Shown: one piece after another, positions 48,089 through 57,986 of the stretch
Layout of the letters: every line of letters begins with the position of its first letter
Numbering within the stretch: position 1 is the stretch's first letter
Assembly (NCBI RefSeq): GCF_018494035.1
Contig: NZ_JABBFO010000002.1
Span: 1 to 64,000, forward strand
DNA from: Rosenbergiella australiborealis
GTDB lineage: Bacteria; Pseudomonadota; Gammaproteobacteria; Enterobacterales; Enterobacteriaceae
DNA: 64,000 nt
Reading direction: 5' to 3'
Notes under the pieces: model-generated
What the model was told of the DNA's origin: nothing
The model's database searches: none
What the model saw: the letters and a program-made list of their open reading frames with translations, nothing else
Made by a program: the position numbers and the translations under genes

Positions 48089-49957
48089 TTAGTTAATGAC
48101 CCCACAATTAATGCACCATGCATAACGGTTTTGCGGATCGGTTTGTTGATTCAAAAGACCTGGTTGTTGCTGAACTTTCGTCATAACTTCAGCTAACGGG
48201 GCTGGTAGCCATGCTTTAATTTGATCGGGTAAACGCGCGGCCGCGCTGACTTGCATCTGTGAAAGTAAAGCATCGACCCACGTTGGATCTTCTTGTATCC
48301 ATTTTAAAGAGGCTTTCTGTAAATGGGCTAGGGATTGAGCCTTATTGACGGCATCATCAAAATTACCCAGTGCATCGACTAGGCCATTTTGTTTCGCATC
48401 TTCACCTGTCCATACATGTCCTTGAGCAATTGCGTTCACTTGCTCTGGCGTCATATGGCGAGATTGTGCGACCAGATTTACAAAGTTGTGATAGCCGTTG
48501 TCGATCGTTAGTTGCATCATCTGTGTCACGGATTCTGGGAGTGCTTTAGTCATTGATATATCGGCTAATGGAGAGGTCGATACCCCATCAGTATGAACGC
48601 CAATAGTCCCTAAGGTGTTCTCAACCGTATTGATGACGCCAAAAATACCGATAGAGCCAGTCAGCGTCGTAGGGCTCGCAATGATAAAGTCAGCCGGTGT
48701 TGAGATCCAGTAACCGCCAGAGGCGGCAAGCCCACCCATTGACACTACTATAGGTTTTCCTGCTTTTTTAACGGCCATCAGTTCTTCGCGAATCTGTTCC
48801 GAGGCAGTAACACTTCCTCCTGGGCTATTTACACGCAGTATGATTGCTTTAATTTCTGGATCGAGACGGGCTTCTCTAATTTGTTGTGCGGTGGTTTCCC
48901 CGCCAACATTTCCATCACTAGCCGGTCCATCCATAATCGCACCATTTGCGACGATCACTGCGATGTTCGGTTTATCATCTAACGCTTTTGAGGGGCTGGT
49001 ATAATCATAAATACTGATTTGCTTAAAGGATTTCTGTTGGTTGTCCCACCCGAATTTATCAGTAAGCAGTTGCTCAACATCTGCGTGCGTTTTCAATCCA
49101 TCAACGAGATGAGCATCTACTGCATATTGCGCGCTATTCCCCCCATTTGCTTGTAAGGCCGCAATGATCGCCTCAGCACCGGGGAAGAGCTGTTGAGGGG
49201 TAATTTTACGGTTAGCGGAAACGGTTGTTAAATAGCCTTGCCACAGTTGGGTAATCCAGCGTGTATCAGCATCGCGCGCAGCGGGCGACATATCATCGCG
49301 TAAGAATGGTTCAACTGCTGATTTATACGTACCCACTCGAAAAATATGCGATGAAACTTTGAGATTATCTAATAAGGTTTTAAAGTAGAGATTATTGGTT
49401 GCCATACCGTGTAGGTCTACAGCGCCGAGTGGCGAGAGGTAAAGATGGTCGGCATAACTGGCAAGGTAATATTGTGCTTGTGAATAATTATCCCCATAAG
49501 CGTAGATGGGTTTACCAGAGGATTTAAATTCTTGCAGAGCTTGACCAATATAATTGAGAGAAGGTTGATCTCCACCTGCAAAATTATGCAGATCTAACAC
49601 GATGCCGGTAATCGATTTATCTTCTTTAGCTTGGCGGATGGCTTTAACTAAGTCGAAAAGAGGATTTTCTTGACGAAGTTTACTGTTACTACCAAGAAAC
49701 TCTTGCCCAATCAACTTGCTGATTTTCTTATCTTGAGAAGGCTGTTCGACAATAATGCCATCAAGATTAAGGACTAACGCTTGGGACGTATTCAATGTGC
49801 GCGGTGTTGTCGTGTCGTGAGAGACTAATCCCCATACGGCAATACCGACTAAAATGATGACAAGTAAGAAAAGATTAAGAATACACTCTCTCACAAAATT
49901 GATGACACGCCAGAGACTACTGATAACTCTGACTATTATTCGCCACGCAGTGCGCAT
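48089..49957 (-). CDS. sppA: signal peptide peptidase SppA (protease IV)
   Basis: An inner-membrane serine protease that digests cleaved signal peptides. The 622-aa product (E. coli 618) has one N-terminal membrane helix (about 27-46) and two S49 domains. The catalytic pair is split across them, as in E. coli: Lys212 in VGTYKSAVEPF of the first and Ser413 in MGGLAASGGYW of the second. A short C-terminal tail with two cysteines (WCINCGVIN) looks specific to this lineage. It is divergent from ydjA. Confidence 0.95.
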   Translation of the reverse strand: MRTAWRIIVRVISSLWRVINFVRECILNLFLLVIILVGIAVWGLVSHDTTTPRTLNTSQALVLNLDGIIVEQPSQDKKISKLIGQEFLGSNSKLRQENPLFDLVKAIRQAKEDKSITGIVLDLHNFAGGDQPSLNYIGQALQEFKSSGKPIYAYGDNYSQAQYYLASYADHLYLSPLGAVDLHGMATNNLYFKTLLDNLKVSSHIFRVGTYKSAVEPFLRDDMSPAARDADTRWITQLWQGYLTTVSANRKITPQQLFPGAEAIIAALQANGGNSAQYAVDAHLVDGLKTHADVEQLLTDKFGWDNQQKSFKQISIYDYTSPSKALDDKPNIAVIVANGAIMDGPASDGNVGGETTAQQIREARLDPEIKAIILRVNSPGGSVTASEQIREELMAVKKAGKPIVVSMGGLAASGGYWISTPADFIIASPTTLTGSIGIFGVINTVENTLGTIGVHTDGVSTSPLADISMTKALPESVTQMMQLTIDNGYHNFVNLVAQSRHMTPEQVNAIAQGHVWTGEDAKQNGLVDALGNFDDAVNKAQSLAHLQKASLKWIQEDPTWVDALLSQMQVSAAARLPDQIKAWLPAPLAEVMTKVQQQPGLLNQQTDPQNRYAWCINCGVIN

Positions 49958-50126
49958 AAACTCTCCATTATTTAATAAAATCTAATAGTTAGATGGTCCA
50001 AAGAAAGACTTGTCGCCTATCCTAAATAGACAAGGATGAAAAGTCAGCAGTTAATCATCAAATACTGTTACAAAGCCTGTTGTTATGTCAGACTTCACTA
50101 AACCACCACCGTTAGAGGGGAGTATT

Positions 50127-50678
50127 ATGGACGCATTAGAGTTACTATTACAGCGCCGTTCAGTGTCTCGATTGACCGAGCCAGCACCGCAAGGTGACGT
50201 GCTAGAGAACATACTTCAAGCTGGCGCACGTGCGCCCGATCACGGTGCATTGAAACCCTGGTCGTTTTCGTTAATAACGGGTGAAGGATTAGACCGCTTC
50301 AGTGAAGTATTGCGCCAAGCTGCGATAGCGGATCAACTGGACGATAAAGCTATTGAAAAGGCAACGAAAGCACCGTATCGCGCCCCACTAATTATTACTG
50401 TGATCGCTCGTTGCCAAGTGAACCATAAAGTCCCAGAGTGGGAACAAGTGGTGAGTGCAGGGTGCGCCGTAATGGCTATGCAAATGGCTGCCCAAGCGCA
50501 AGGATTTAATGGGATTTGGCGTTCAGGTGCGTGGACTGATCATCCAATGGTACGCAAGACTTTCGATTGTCGTTCCGATGATAAAATTGTCGGCTTTCTT
50601 TATCTTGGTACCCCACAATTTACTGCAGTATCTCCGGTACAGCCCATCCATTTGGCGCCTTATACCCGCTATTTTTAA
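50127..50678 (+). CDS. ydjA: nitroreductase-family protein YdjA
   Basis: An FMN-binding nitroreductase-like flavoprotein. The 183-aa product has the same length as in E. coli. It contains the FMN-contact motif RRSVSRL (10-16), [12 protein letters not shown], and the C-terminal [13 protein letters not shown] 50127 follows GAGGGGAG at ideal spacing, so the longer frame from 50085 is rejected. The physiological substrate is unknown. In E. coli selD lies between ydjA and topB in the same direction; here topB follows after 89 bp and selD is absent. Confidence 0.95.
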   Translation: MDALELLLQRRSVSRLTEPAPQGDVLENILQAGARAPDHGALKPWSFSLITGEGLDRFSEVLRQAAIADQLDDKAIEKATKAPYRAPLIITVIARCQVNHKVPEWEQVVSAGCAVMAMQMAAQAQGFNGIWRSGAWTDHPMVRKTFDCRSDDKIVGFLYLGTPQFTAVSPVQPIHLAPYTRYF

Positions 50679-50767
50679 GCTGACTTTATTGCCTCGGTAA
50701 GAATATTAGGAAATCCCTAATGGATTGTTCCGCTTTATTTACTGAAATTTAGGAATTCTTTTTTTTT

Positions 50768-52678
50768 ATGCGAGTGTTTATTGCGGAAAAACCCAGTCTA
50801 GCCCGTGCCATCGCCGATGTTCTTCCCAAACCGCACCGTCGTGGAGACGGTTTTATACAATGTGGTCAGCAAGACATCGTGACGTGGTGTGTGGGGCATC
50901 TATTGGAACAGGCGCAGCCCGATCAGTATGATCCGCGCTATGCGCGATGGACACTGGCCGATTTACCGATCATTCCAGAAAAATGGCAACTAACGCCACG
51001 TAGCGATGTTAAAAAACAACTCGCTACAATTGGTAAATTGTTAACCGAGGCAACTGTTGTGGTTCATGCGGGTGACCCTGATCGCGAAGGACAGTTACTA
51101 GTCGATGAAGTGATCGACTACTTAAACCTACCCACCGAAAAGCGCCAGCAGGTACAGCGTTGCCTGATCAACGATTTGAATCCACAAGCGGTGACACGTG
51201 CCATCGCTCAGTTGCGTAATAACAGTGAATTTGCGCCACTCTGTATCTCAGCACTGGCCAGAGCGCGTGCCGATTGGTTGTATGGTATCAATATGACACG
51301 TGCTTATACTTTATTTGGTCGGCAAGCTGGCTTTGAGGGGGTCCTATCGGTCGGTCGAGTGCAAACGCCCGTGTTAGGACTAGTGGTGCGTCGTGATGAA
51401 GAAATTGAAAACTTTGTCGCAAAGGATTTTTTCGAGGTAAAAGCCTTTGTTCTTGCTGATACACAACGGTTCACGGCTACCTGGGTACCCAGTGAAGCCT
51501 GTGAAGGGTGGCAAGACGAGGAGGGCAGGTTAGTCAATCAACGTCTTGCGGATCATGTTGTCGCGCGTATTACTCAACAACCGGCTCACGTTATTGATTA
51601 CCAGAATAAAACAGAGAATGAAAGTGCGCCTCTACCATTTTCGTTATCTAGCCTTCAGATTGAAGCGGCGCGCCGTTTTATGCTAGGTGCCCAGCAGGTT
51701 CTTGATATTTGTCAGAAGCTCTATGAAACACACAAATTAATTACCTATCCTCGGTCTGACAGTCGTTACTTACCGAGCGAGCATTTTGCAGGACGACACG
51801 CTGTTATCGATGCACTGCAAACTCACTTACCCGAGTATCAATCTTTACCCGCTGAACTTGATGTTAATCGACGCAATCGTTGTTGGGATGATAAGAAGGT
51901 CGATGCCCACCATGCGATTATTCCTACCGCTAAACGCGCTAATGTGACGTTAACGGAGCAGGAACGTAATATCTATGGCTTGATTGCTCGGCAATATTTG
52001 ATGCAATTTGCTGAAGATGCCCAATACCGTAAATGTGTGATTGAGCTGGATATCGCAGGCGGGAAATTTGTGGCGAAAGCACGCTTTCTCTCAGGTGCAG
52101 GTTGGCGAGCTTTACTCGGTGCCAAAGAACGTGATGAAGAAAATGAGGGGGCTGTACTGCCAGTTGTTGCGAAAGGTGATCAGCTTTTGTGCGAAGGGGG
52201 AGAAGTCTTAGCGAAAAAGACTCAACCACCTCGTCACTTTACCGATGCGACATTACTCTCGGCGATGACTGGCATCGCTCGATTTGTGCAAGATAAAGCC
52301 CTTAAAAAAGTATTACGTGACACGGATGGTTTAGGTACTGAAGCGACACGTGCTGGCATCATTGAATTGCTCTTCAAGCGTGGCTTTTTAGAAAAGAAGG
52401 GCCGTTACATCCATTCAACTATTGTCGGCCGCGGGCTTATTCATGCTTTACCGCAGCCTTCTGCTGCTCCAGATATGACGGCACATTGGGAATCACGATT
52501 AACGCGTATTAGCGAAAAACAATACCGGTATCAGGATTTTATGCAGCCTCTAGAGCAAACGCTGCATCAGCTGATCGGTGATGCGCGGCAAGCACCGCCC
52601 ACCCGCATTCTACGAGAACTGGCGAAGCAATCGCCACCAAAACCCGCTTATAAAAAGCGGGTTGCTAAAAAGGGTTAA
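50768..52678 (+). CDS. topB: DNA topoisomerase III
   Basis: A type IA topoisomerase acting on hemicatenanes and late replication or recombination intermediates. The 636-aa product (E. coli 653) has the Toprim domain ([16 protein letters not shown] with catalytic Glu7, and [10 protein letters not shown]), the active-site tyrosine Tyr327 in [11 protein letters not shown], and the topo III decatenation-loop region. The C-terminus is shorter and simpler than in E. coli but still basic ([12 protein letters not shown]). It overlaps the 3' end of convergent xthA by 4 bp. Confidence 0.95.
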   Translation: MRVFIAEKPSLARAIADVLPKPHRRGDGFIQCGQQDIVTWCVGHLLEQAQPDQYDPRYARWTLADLPIIPEKWQLTPRSDVKKQLATIGKLLTEATVVVHAGDPDREGQLLVDEVIDYLNLPTEKRQQVQRCLINDLNPQAVTRAIAQLRNNSEFAPLCISALARARADWLYGINMTRAYTLFGRQAGFEGVLSVGRVQTPVLGLVVRRDEEIENFVAKDFFEVKAFVLADTQRFTATWVPSEACEGWQDEEGRLVNQRLADHVVARITQQPAHVIDYQNKTENESAPLPFSLSSLQIEAARRFMLGAQQVLDICQKLYETHKLITYPRSDSRYLPSEHFAGRHAVIDALQTHLPEYQSLPAELDVNRRNRCWDDKKVDAHHAIIPTAKRANVTLTEQERNIYGLIARQYLMQFAEDAQYRKCVIELDIAGGKFVAKARFLSGAGWRALLGAKERDEENEGAVLPVVAKGDQLLCEGGEVLAKKTQPPRHFTDATLLSAMTGIARFVQDKALKKVLRDTDGLGTEATRAGIIELLFKRGFLEKKGRYIHSTIVGRGLIHALPQPSAAPDMTAHWESRLTRISEKQYRYQDFMQPLEQTLHQLIGDARQAPPTRILRELAKQSPPKPAYKKRVAKKG

Positions 52679-53484
52679 AGATCGAACTCGGACCAAACTG
52701 GAGCATGGTCAGAGGGTTTTTCCATTCCACGTAGCGAGTAATCAATACCGCTGGCGGTAAGACGGGCATCGAGTGACTGACTGGCAAGGAGCAAATCAAT
52801 ACGCAGCCCGCGATTATCTTCAAAACCCTTTGAGCGATAATCAAACCAAGAAAATTGGTCATTGACGGTGGGGTTAATTCTGCGCCAAGTATCGGTAAGG
52901 CCCCACTGCATTAACGTTTTCATCCATTCACGCTCTTCTGGTAAAAATGAGCATTTCCCTGTTTTTAACCATCGTTTGCGATTGACCTCACCAATACCAA
53001 TATCATTATCCGTGACACTGATATTCACATCCCCCATCACTAATACAGCCTGTTCAGGGGTGAGCTGTGTCATAAGGTGCTCATTCAGATCAGCATAGAA
53101 TTTCTGTTTTGCAGGAAATTTAGTGGGATGATCACGACTCTCCCCTTGAGGAAAGTAGCCATTAATGACAGTTATGGTTTCACCTGAAGGTGTTGGAATA
53201 TCAGCCATAATAATGCGCCGTTGGGCATCTTCATCATCGTTGATAAAGCCTTTTTGCACCTTCGTCGGAAGCACTTTTGTCATCAATGCCACACCGTAAT
53301 GGCCTTTTTGACCATGATAAAAGACGTGATATCCCAACGCTTCAACGTCTGCTTTAGGAAACATATCATCGTGGACTTTTGTTTCTTGTAAACCAATCAC
53401 ATCAGGTTGATGTTTTTCTACCAAGGCAGCAAGTTGGTGGGGGCGGGCACGAAGGCCATTAATATTGAAAGAGACAAATTTCAC
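52675..53484 (-). CDS. xthA: exodeoxyribonuclease III
   Basis: The main AP endonuclease and 3'-phosphodiesterase of base-excision repair. The 269-aa product (E. coli 268) shows the family residues Glu34 in GLQETKVHD, Asp/Asn in VMGDVNIS (about 151-153), and His260 in SDHAPVW. It is convergent with topB and overlaps it by 4 bp. E. coli keeps xthA elsewhere relative to tRNA-Tyr, so its place here marks a rearrangement between lineages. Confidence 0.96.
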   Translation of the reverse strand: MKFVSFNINGLRARPHQLAALVEKHQPDVIGLQETKVHDDMFPKADVEALGYHVFYHGQKGHYGVALMTKVLPTKVQKGFINDDEDAQRRIIMADIPTPSGETITVINGYFPQGESRDHPTKFPAKQKFYADLNEHLMTQLTPEQAVLVMGDVNISVTDNDIGIGEVNRKRWLKTGKCSFLPEEREWMKTLMQWGLTDTWRRINPTVNDQFSWFDYRSKGFEDNRGLRIDLLLASQSLDARLTASGIDYSLRGMEKPSDHAPVWSEFDL

Positions 53485-53567
53485 GTCGACATCCTAATTC
53501 ATTCAGTTTTCATTATGGTAACGATATCTGAGAGGAATGTCATGGATGAGAGAAGAATCAATTGAGA

Positions 53568-53652
<85 letters not shown>

Positions 53653-53687
53653 TAACGATTAAGCCACACCTGTTAAAGTGTGGCCGG

Positions 53688-53715
53688 ATAATAGCAAACT
53701 GAGTTAATGAGTAAA
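53688..53715 (-). promoter_or_regulatory. tRNA-Tyr promoter
   Basis: On the minus strand: TTTACT (53710-53715), 16 bp, TATTAT (53688-53693), then a GC-rich CCGGCC discriminator. This layout is typical of stable-RNA promoters under stringent (ppGpp) control. It would start transcription some 30 nt before the tRNA. Confidence 0.7.
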
Positions 53716-53791
53716 GCGATAATCATTTATTTTCAATCGTTTGCTATGTTTTTGTGCGAATAGTGTTTTAATTATAATCAGTGTATGGAAA

Positions 53792-54640
53792 CTAAAGTAT
53801 AATTGTACGATTTCCATACACAAACACACGTTGAGCAAGGACTTTGTCTACGGCGCGACTTAACACGTTTTTCTCCACATCTCTCCCCGCGCGAATCATC
53901 TCTTCTGCACTGTAGCTATGATCGATGTTTATCACATCTTGCATGATGATGGGCCCTTCATCTAAATTATCATTTACGTAGTGGGCCGTTGCACCGATCA
54001 GTTTCACGCCACGTTCATAGGCTTGATGATAAGGACGTGCACCGATAAAGGCGGGTAGGAATGAATGGTGAATATTGATAATTTGATTAGGGAATCGCTT
54101 AACAAACCCAGGGGTTAAGACACGCATATATTTGGCTAATACCACATAATCCGGCTGATACTGATCAATACAGTCGGCCATTTGTGTATCGTGGGCTTCG
54201 CGGGTGAGTCCGTCATGGCTAACATGAATAAAAGGAATATCAAAGCGTTCAACCAGTGACTGTAATGTATTGTGATTACCAATTACGGCCGCAATCTCAA
54301 CGTCTAGCCCTCCAAAAGCACTTTTCATAAGCAGATCACCGAGGCAATGTGCTTCACGTGTCACCATAATCACAATGCGGCGGCGTCCAGCAGCATGAAG
54401 TTCACGCAATGATCCGCTGGGTAATGCGCCATCAAGGTCGGCTAACAGGGTAGCGTCATTAAAGATCCCTTCCAGTTCTGTACGCATAAAGAAGCGGCCA
54501 GTGCGGTGATCAACAAATTCGTTATTTTGAACGATATTTAATTCATGCTTGTAACAAATATTCGTGATCTTTGCGATCAGTCCTTTCGCATCTGGACAGA
54601 TAGTACGCAGTATTTTTCGTTCGATGTTTTTTGCTAACAT
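53792..54640 (-). CDS. purU: formyltetrahydrofolate deformylase
   Basis: Releases formate from 10-formyl-THF, supplying PurT and adjusting one-carbon pools. The 282-aa product (E. coli 280) has an N-terminal ACT domain (about 8-85, ICPDAKGLIAKITN) and a C-terminal formyltransferase-fold domain with INIHHSFLPAFIGARPYHQAYERG (interrupted in the family by little variation) and GATAHYVNDNLDEGPI. The start ATG 54640 has a weak Shine-Dalgarno. ychJ lies 48 bp upstream in the same direction. Confidence 0.96.
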   Translation of the reverse strand: MLAKNIERKILRTICPDAKGLIAKITNICYKHELNIVQNNEFVDHRTGRFFMRTELEGIFNDATLLADLDGALPSGSLRELHAAGRRRIVIMVTREAHCLGDLLMKSAFGGLDVEIAAVIGNHNTLQSLVERFDIPFIHVSHDGLTREAHDTQMADCIDQYQPDYVVLAKYMRVLTPGFVKRFPNQIINIHHSFLPAFIGARPYHQAYERGVKLIGATAHYVNDNLDEGPIIMQDVINIDHSYSAEEMIRAGRDVEKNVLSRAVDKVLAQRVFVYGNRTIIL

Positions 54641-54688
54641 TAAGGCTGATCCTGTGTTGCATCGTAGTGCAAGTGCTATAACTCGACG

Positions 54689-55150
54689 TTAATTCGCACA
54701 GCATTTTTTGAATTTTTTTTGTGAGCCACAAGGGCAAGTATCATTACGCCCCGGTATTTTATGAACCCCGTCAATATAATACCAGTGATTATTTTCACGG
54801 ATAAAGCGTGAGGTTTCATAAATCCAAGCACGTTGTTGCCCAGTGATATAGCGGGCAAAAAAAGTCACATAGGCTTCATCTGCGCCTTTGCCTTGATGGC
54901 TGCTATTAACTGATAATCCCAGCCACTGTGTTGAATCACTGTCTTGCTCGAGCAATGCCGCGAGATTTTCAGGGCGAGTTGTTGAGTGCCAAGTATTCAC
55001 GATATAGCGAACGTTCGACTGCGAATAGGCAGTGTAGCGTGAGCGCATCAATTGTTCGGCGGTTGAAGCATGACGCTCTCCTTTTAAAAAAGGGTGGCAA
55101 CATTGTTCAAAAGGCTCAAGGCTTCCACAGGGACACGGCATTAAGTGCAC
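54689..55150 (-). CDS. ychJ: YchJ family SEC-C motif protein
   Basis: The 153-aa product (E. coli 152) has two zinc-binding SEC-C motifs at its ends: CPCGSLEPFEQCC near the N-terminus and CPCGSQKKFKKCC at the C-terminus. A YchJ middle domain (LMRSRYTAYSQSN) lies between them. Function unknown; SEC-C motifs otherwise bind SecB or nucleic acid. The likely start is GTG 55150 (MHLMPCPCGS) with GAGGAA six bases upstream; ATG 55141 is too far from it. In E. coli the divergent neighbour is rssA; here it is rssB. Confidence 0.92.
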   Translation of the reverse strand: MHLMPCPCGSLEPFEQCCHPFLKGERHASTAEQLMRSRYTAYSQSNVRYIVNTWHSTTRPENLAALLEQDSDSTQWLGLSVNSSHQGKGADEAYVTFFARYITGQQRAWIYETSRFIRENNHWYYIDGVHKIPGRNDTCPCGSQKKFKKCCAN

Positions 55151-55328
55151 AATATTTCCTCAAAAAGTACGTTGGCGCATAGTAATCATTCTTATTTCGC
55201 TATCATTGACTAACGCGCCAAGAAAGTTCAGCTATACTAGTTACAATTTTTTTAAAGCTGCCTTCATTCCTCTCACGACGAAGAATAAAGGGAGTCTGTA
55301 GTATAAATGAAAGTACAGGTAGATAAGC

Positions 55329-56336
55329 GTGGAAAATTTTTTAGCTGATAAGGTTGTAGTCATCATTGACGATGACCCTCTCTGTGATGCTGTACTGGCA
55401 GAGTTCTTAGGCTATGCTGGTGCAAAGGTTATTCAAACAAACAGTGGGGAAGAGGGTCTAGATCTCGTTGATCAACATGAGGTCACTCTGATCATATGCG
55501 GTCTTAACCTATTAGATATTCCAGCCGTTCCCCTTATTAGGCAATTACACGAATTAACGATCCAAACGCCGATTATCGCGCTAACCGATACACACGATGT
55601 GAATCTCATTGCTGCAGTCATGAGGGCAGGCGTTTATGATGTCATCTTAAAACCACTCACCGATGTTAGTGCATTAAAAGCGCTCATTCTTGAGGCGGTT
55701 TATCCAGATATGTTTACTTCTAGTGTTGATGAAAGCGATAAGTTACAAGAAGAATGGAATCATCTTATGACTTATCCCGAAGAGTCATTCGCACTACTCA
55801 GAAATCTACAACCCCCAGCACATTTGAAAGTCGCTGGTTGCCACGTTGGTTATCGACAACTCAATACCAGCGAGAATAATGGTTTAATTATTGATATCGC
55901 AGAGTTATCTGAGCATGAATTTGGGTTTTATATTTTTGATGCGGAGTGGGTAGGAGAATACGGTGCCGTCGCCGCCTTGCTACTTCGTGCATTTTTTAAT
56001 GATTTACTTAAGCAGCAGATTGCTGCACAGCCTGATAAGCTCCCCGCCTTGAATTCAGTTCTTCATGATATTCAACAGTTACTAAAAAAATCTGGATTAC
56101 AAGCGGAGTACCCTCTAGTTATTGGTTACTATAATCGTCTTCGTGAGCATCTTTTAATCGTCAACAACGGATTATCATGCGTTATTCATCATGGACAACA
56201 GCATACTCTGATAAATAAAGATAATGCATTAGGACGTTATTACCATGATATTAGCGAAGAACAACGTTTGGTGTTAAACAGCGGTGAATGTGAAGTGTGG
56301 AATGGGCCAAGAAAACTATGGCTACGATTTCATTAA
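55329..56336 (+). CDS. rssB: RpoS-degradation adaptor RssB, receiver lacking the phospho-acceptor Asp
   Basis: RssB (Hnr/SprE) binds sigma-S and delivers it to ClpXP. The 335-aa product (E. coli 337) has an N-terminal receiver domain (about 1-125), a connecting helix, and a PP2C-like C-terminal domain (about 170-335). The acidic pocket (DDDP, 14-17), Thr86 and Lys108 are kept. The residue that is Asp58 in E. coli (ICDIAMP) is Gly58 here (ICGLNLL; codon GGT 55500-55502). Start: GTG 55329 after AGGTAGA; no ATG fits. The similarity to E. coli RssB is low compared with neighbouring genes. rssA, normally just upstream, is missing. The position before galU identifies the gene. Confidence 0.88.
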   Translation: MENFLADKVVVIIDDDPLCDAVLAEFLGYAGAKVIQTNSGEEGLDLVDQHEVTLIICGLNLLDIPAVPLIRQLHELTIQTPIIALTDTHDVNLIAAVMRAGVYDVILKPLTDVSALKALILEAVYPDMFTSSVDESDKLQEEWNHLMTYPEESFALLRNLQPPAHLKVAGCHVGYRQLNTSENNGLIIDIAELSEHEFGFYIFDAEWVGEYGAVAALLLRAFFNDLLKQQIAAQPDKLPALNSVLHDIQQLLKKSGLQAEYPLVIGYYNRLREHLLIVNNGLSCVIHHGQQHTLINKDNALGRYYHDISEEQRLVLNSGECEVWNGPRKLWLRFH

Positions 56337-56472
56337 TGTTTAGTGCCAAGGAATAGTGTTGATTCGCTAAAGTATTTTTATTTTTCTGGATATTTCTTAA
56401 TATAAGTTATGCTAGTATCTGATTTCTTCAAAGGATATCTTGGCTAAACGCCAAATTAATGAGGTTTTTTTG

Positions 56473-57372
56473 ATGTCTGCTCACGTTTCTAAAATTAGAA
56501 AAGCTGTAATTCCTGTTGCCGGTTTAGGGACACGGATGCTACCTGCAACCAAAGCTATCCCCAAAGAGATGTTGCCTTTGGTCGATAAGCCACTGATTCA
56601 ATATGTGGTTAACGAGTGTATTGCAGCGGGCATTAATGAAATTGTGTTAGTGACTCATTCATCTAAAAATTCGATTGAAAACCACTTTGATACCAGCTTT
56701 GAACTGGAAGCGATGCTGGAGAAACGTGTTAAGCGTCAACTTTTAGACGAAGTACAGAGCATTTGTCCGCCTCACGTGACCATCATGCAAGTTCGTCAAG
56801 GTGAAGCGAAAGGGTTAGGTCACGCAGTGATGTGTGCACATCCAGTGGTAGGCGATGAGCCTTTTGCGGTTATCCTCCCTGACGTTATTATTGACGAGTA
56901 CGAATCTAATCCGCAGAAAGATAACTTAGCAGAAATGTTATCTCGCTTTGAAGCAACAGGTCATAGCCAAATCATGGTTGAACCGGTTGAAGACGTGACG
57001 GCTTATGGTGTCGTAGATTGCCAAGGTGCGACATTACAACCGGGTGATAGTGCACCAATGGTGGGTGTTGTCGAGAAACCTAAGGCATCTGAATCGCCGT
57101 CTAACCTTGCGGTTGTGGGACGTTATGTCCTCTCTGCAGACATTTGGCCATTACTTGCTAAGACTCCTGCTGGTGCTGGTGGTGAGATTCAATTGACTGA
57201 TTCTATCGCGATGATGATGGAAAAAGAGACTGTTGAAGCCTATCATCTGAAAGGTGTGAGTCATGACTGCGGGAACAAGCTTGGCTATATGCAGGCATTT
57301 GTTGAATATGGCATTCGTCACCCTGTACTTGGTGAAGACTTCAAAGCTTGGTTAGCGAATAACGTTAAATAA
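56473..57372 (+). CDS. galU: UTP--glucose-1-phosphate uridylyltransferase
   Basis: Makes UDP-glucose for LPS core, osmoregulated glucans and galactose use. The 299-aa product (E. coli 302) has the nucleotidyltransferase motif [20 protein letters not shown], followed by [10 protein letters not shown] and the product-site VEKPKA. ATG 56473 follows GAGG at 7-10 bases. A TTG at 56440 preceded by AAAGGAT would add eleven residues with no family support. It is convergent with hns across a strong terminator; the rssB-galU-hns-tdk order is that of E. coli. Confidence 0.96.
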   Translation: MSAHVSKIRKAVIPVAGLGTRMLPATKAIPKEMLPLVDKPLIQYVVNECIAAGINEIVLVTHSSKNSIENHFDTSFELEAMLEKRVKRQLLDEVQSICPPHVTIMQVRQGEAKGLGHAVMCAHPVVGDEPFAVILPDVIIDEYESNPQKDNLAEMLSRFEATGHSQIMVEPVEDVTAYGVVDCQGATLQPGDSAPMVGVVEKPKASESPSNLAVVGRYVLSADIWPLLAKTPAGAGGEIQLTDSIAMMMEKETVEAYHLKGVSHDCGNKLGYMQAFVEYGIRHPVLGEDFKAWLANNVK

Positions 57373-57382
57373 GTATCTAGAG

Positions 57383-57408
57383 ACCGCCACATTGTTGGCG
57401 GTTTTTTT
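57383..57408 (+). terminator. galU intrinsic terminator
   Basis: A 7-bp stem ACCGCCA / TGGCGGT with loop CATTGT and seven Ts, 11 bp after galU. It overlaps the hns stop codon on the opposite strand. Confidence 0.9.
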
Positions 57409-57814
57409 AATCTGTAATTAAAAAACTCTCCAACGTATCTCCTTGTGATAAAGCACGCTGAATCACCACTGGCGTACGCCCTTGGCCGGTCCATGTCTGA
57501 ATATGACCTGACTGATCAGTATATTGGTATTTTGCTGGTCGCTTACGGCGTGGATTCTTTTTAGCATCTACCTCAGGGCCCTCAGCCATTAGTTCACTAA
57601 TATCCACACCTTCGGATAACATCATTTCTCGAATTTTATCGAGTTTTTTAGCATGTTCCGCGGCCTGAGCCCCCTCACTGACTGATTCTTCACGATGCTC
57701 TTCAACAATTGCCGTGAATTTATCTAAAATGTCATTGAGGGTTTCGACTGAAAAATTGCGCGCTTCAGCACGCAGATGACGGAGGCTGGTCAGAGTGAGT
57801 AGTTGATTACTCAT
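57407..57814 (-). CDS. hns: H-NS family nucleoid protein
   Basis: A xenogeneic silencer that binds AT-rich DNA. The 135-aa product (E. coli 137) has an N-terminal helical dimerisation part (about 1-65), a linker, and the C-terminal DNA-binding domain with TWTGQGRTPVVI (107-118). The DNA-binding core is canonical, but the N-terminal half (SNQLLTLTSLRHLRAEARN) is clearly different from E. coli H-NS (SEALKILNNIRTLRAQARE), and the linker has KKNPRRKRPAKY. Its place between galU and tdk is the hns locus, so I call it hns rather than stpA. It is divergent from tdk across 172 bp. Confidence 0.92.
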   Translation of the reverse strand: MSNQLLTLTSLRHLRAEARNFSVETLNDILDKFTAIVEEHREESVSEGAQAAEHAKKLDKIREMMLSEGVDISELMAEGPEVDAKKNPRRKRPAKYQYTDQSGHIQTWTGQGRTPVVIQRALSQGDTLESFLITD

Positions 57815-57986
57815 AAAAAATTCTCATTTGGAAATTTAATTAGTAATTTTTATAGTATTATCTAAACTTAATCTTTTGCAATGGATTCAGGCTAAAAACC
57901 GCATTTATTTGTCTTTCTATTTCTCTCACACCTCCCACTATTCTCTATGGTATCATCGGAATTTCCTTCTTTGATGAGTATATCCA

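Noticed and set aside
56440-56472. Extended GalU start at TTG 56440 with AAAGGAT upstream
   Set aside because: The Shine-Dalgarno is decent, but the extra residues have no counterpart in GalU proteins and an ATG with GAGG follows at the family start.
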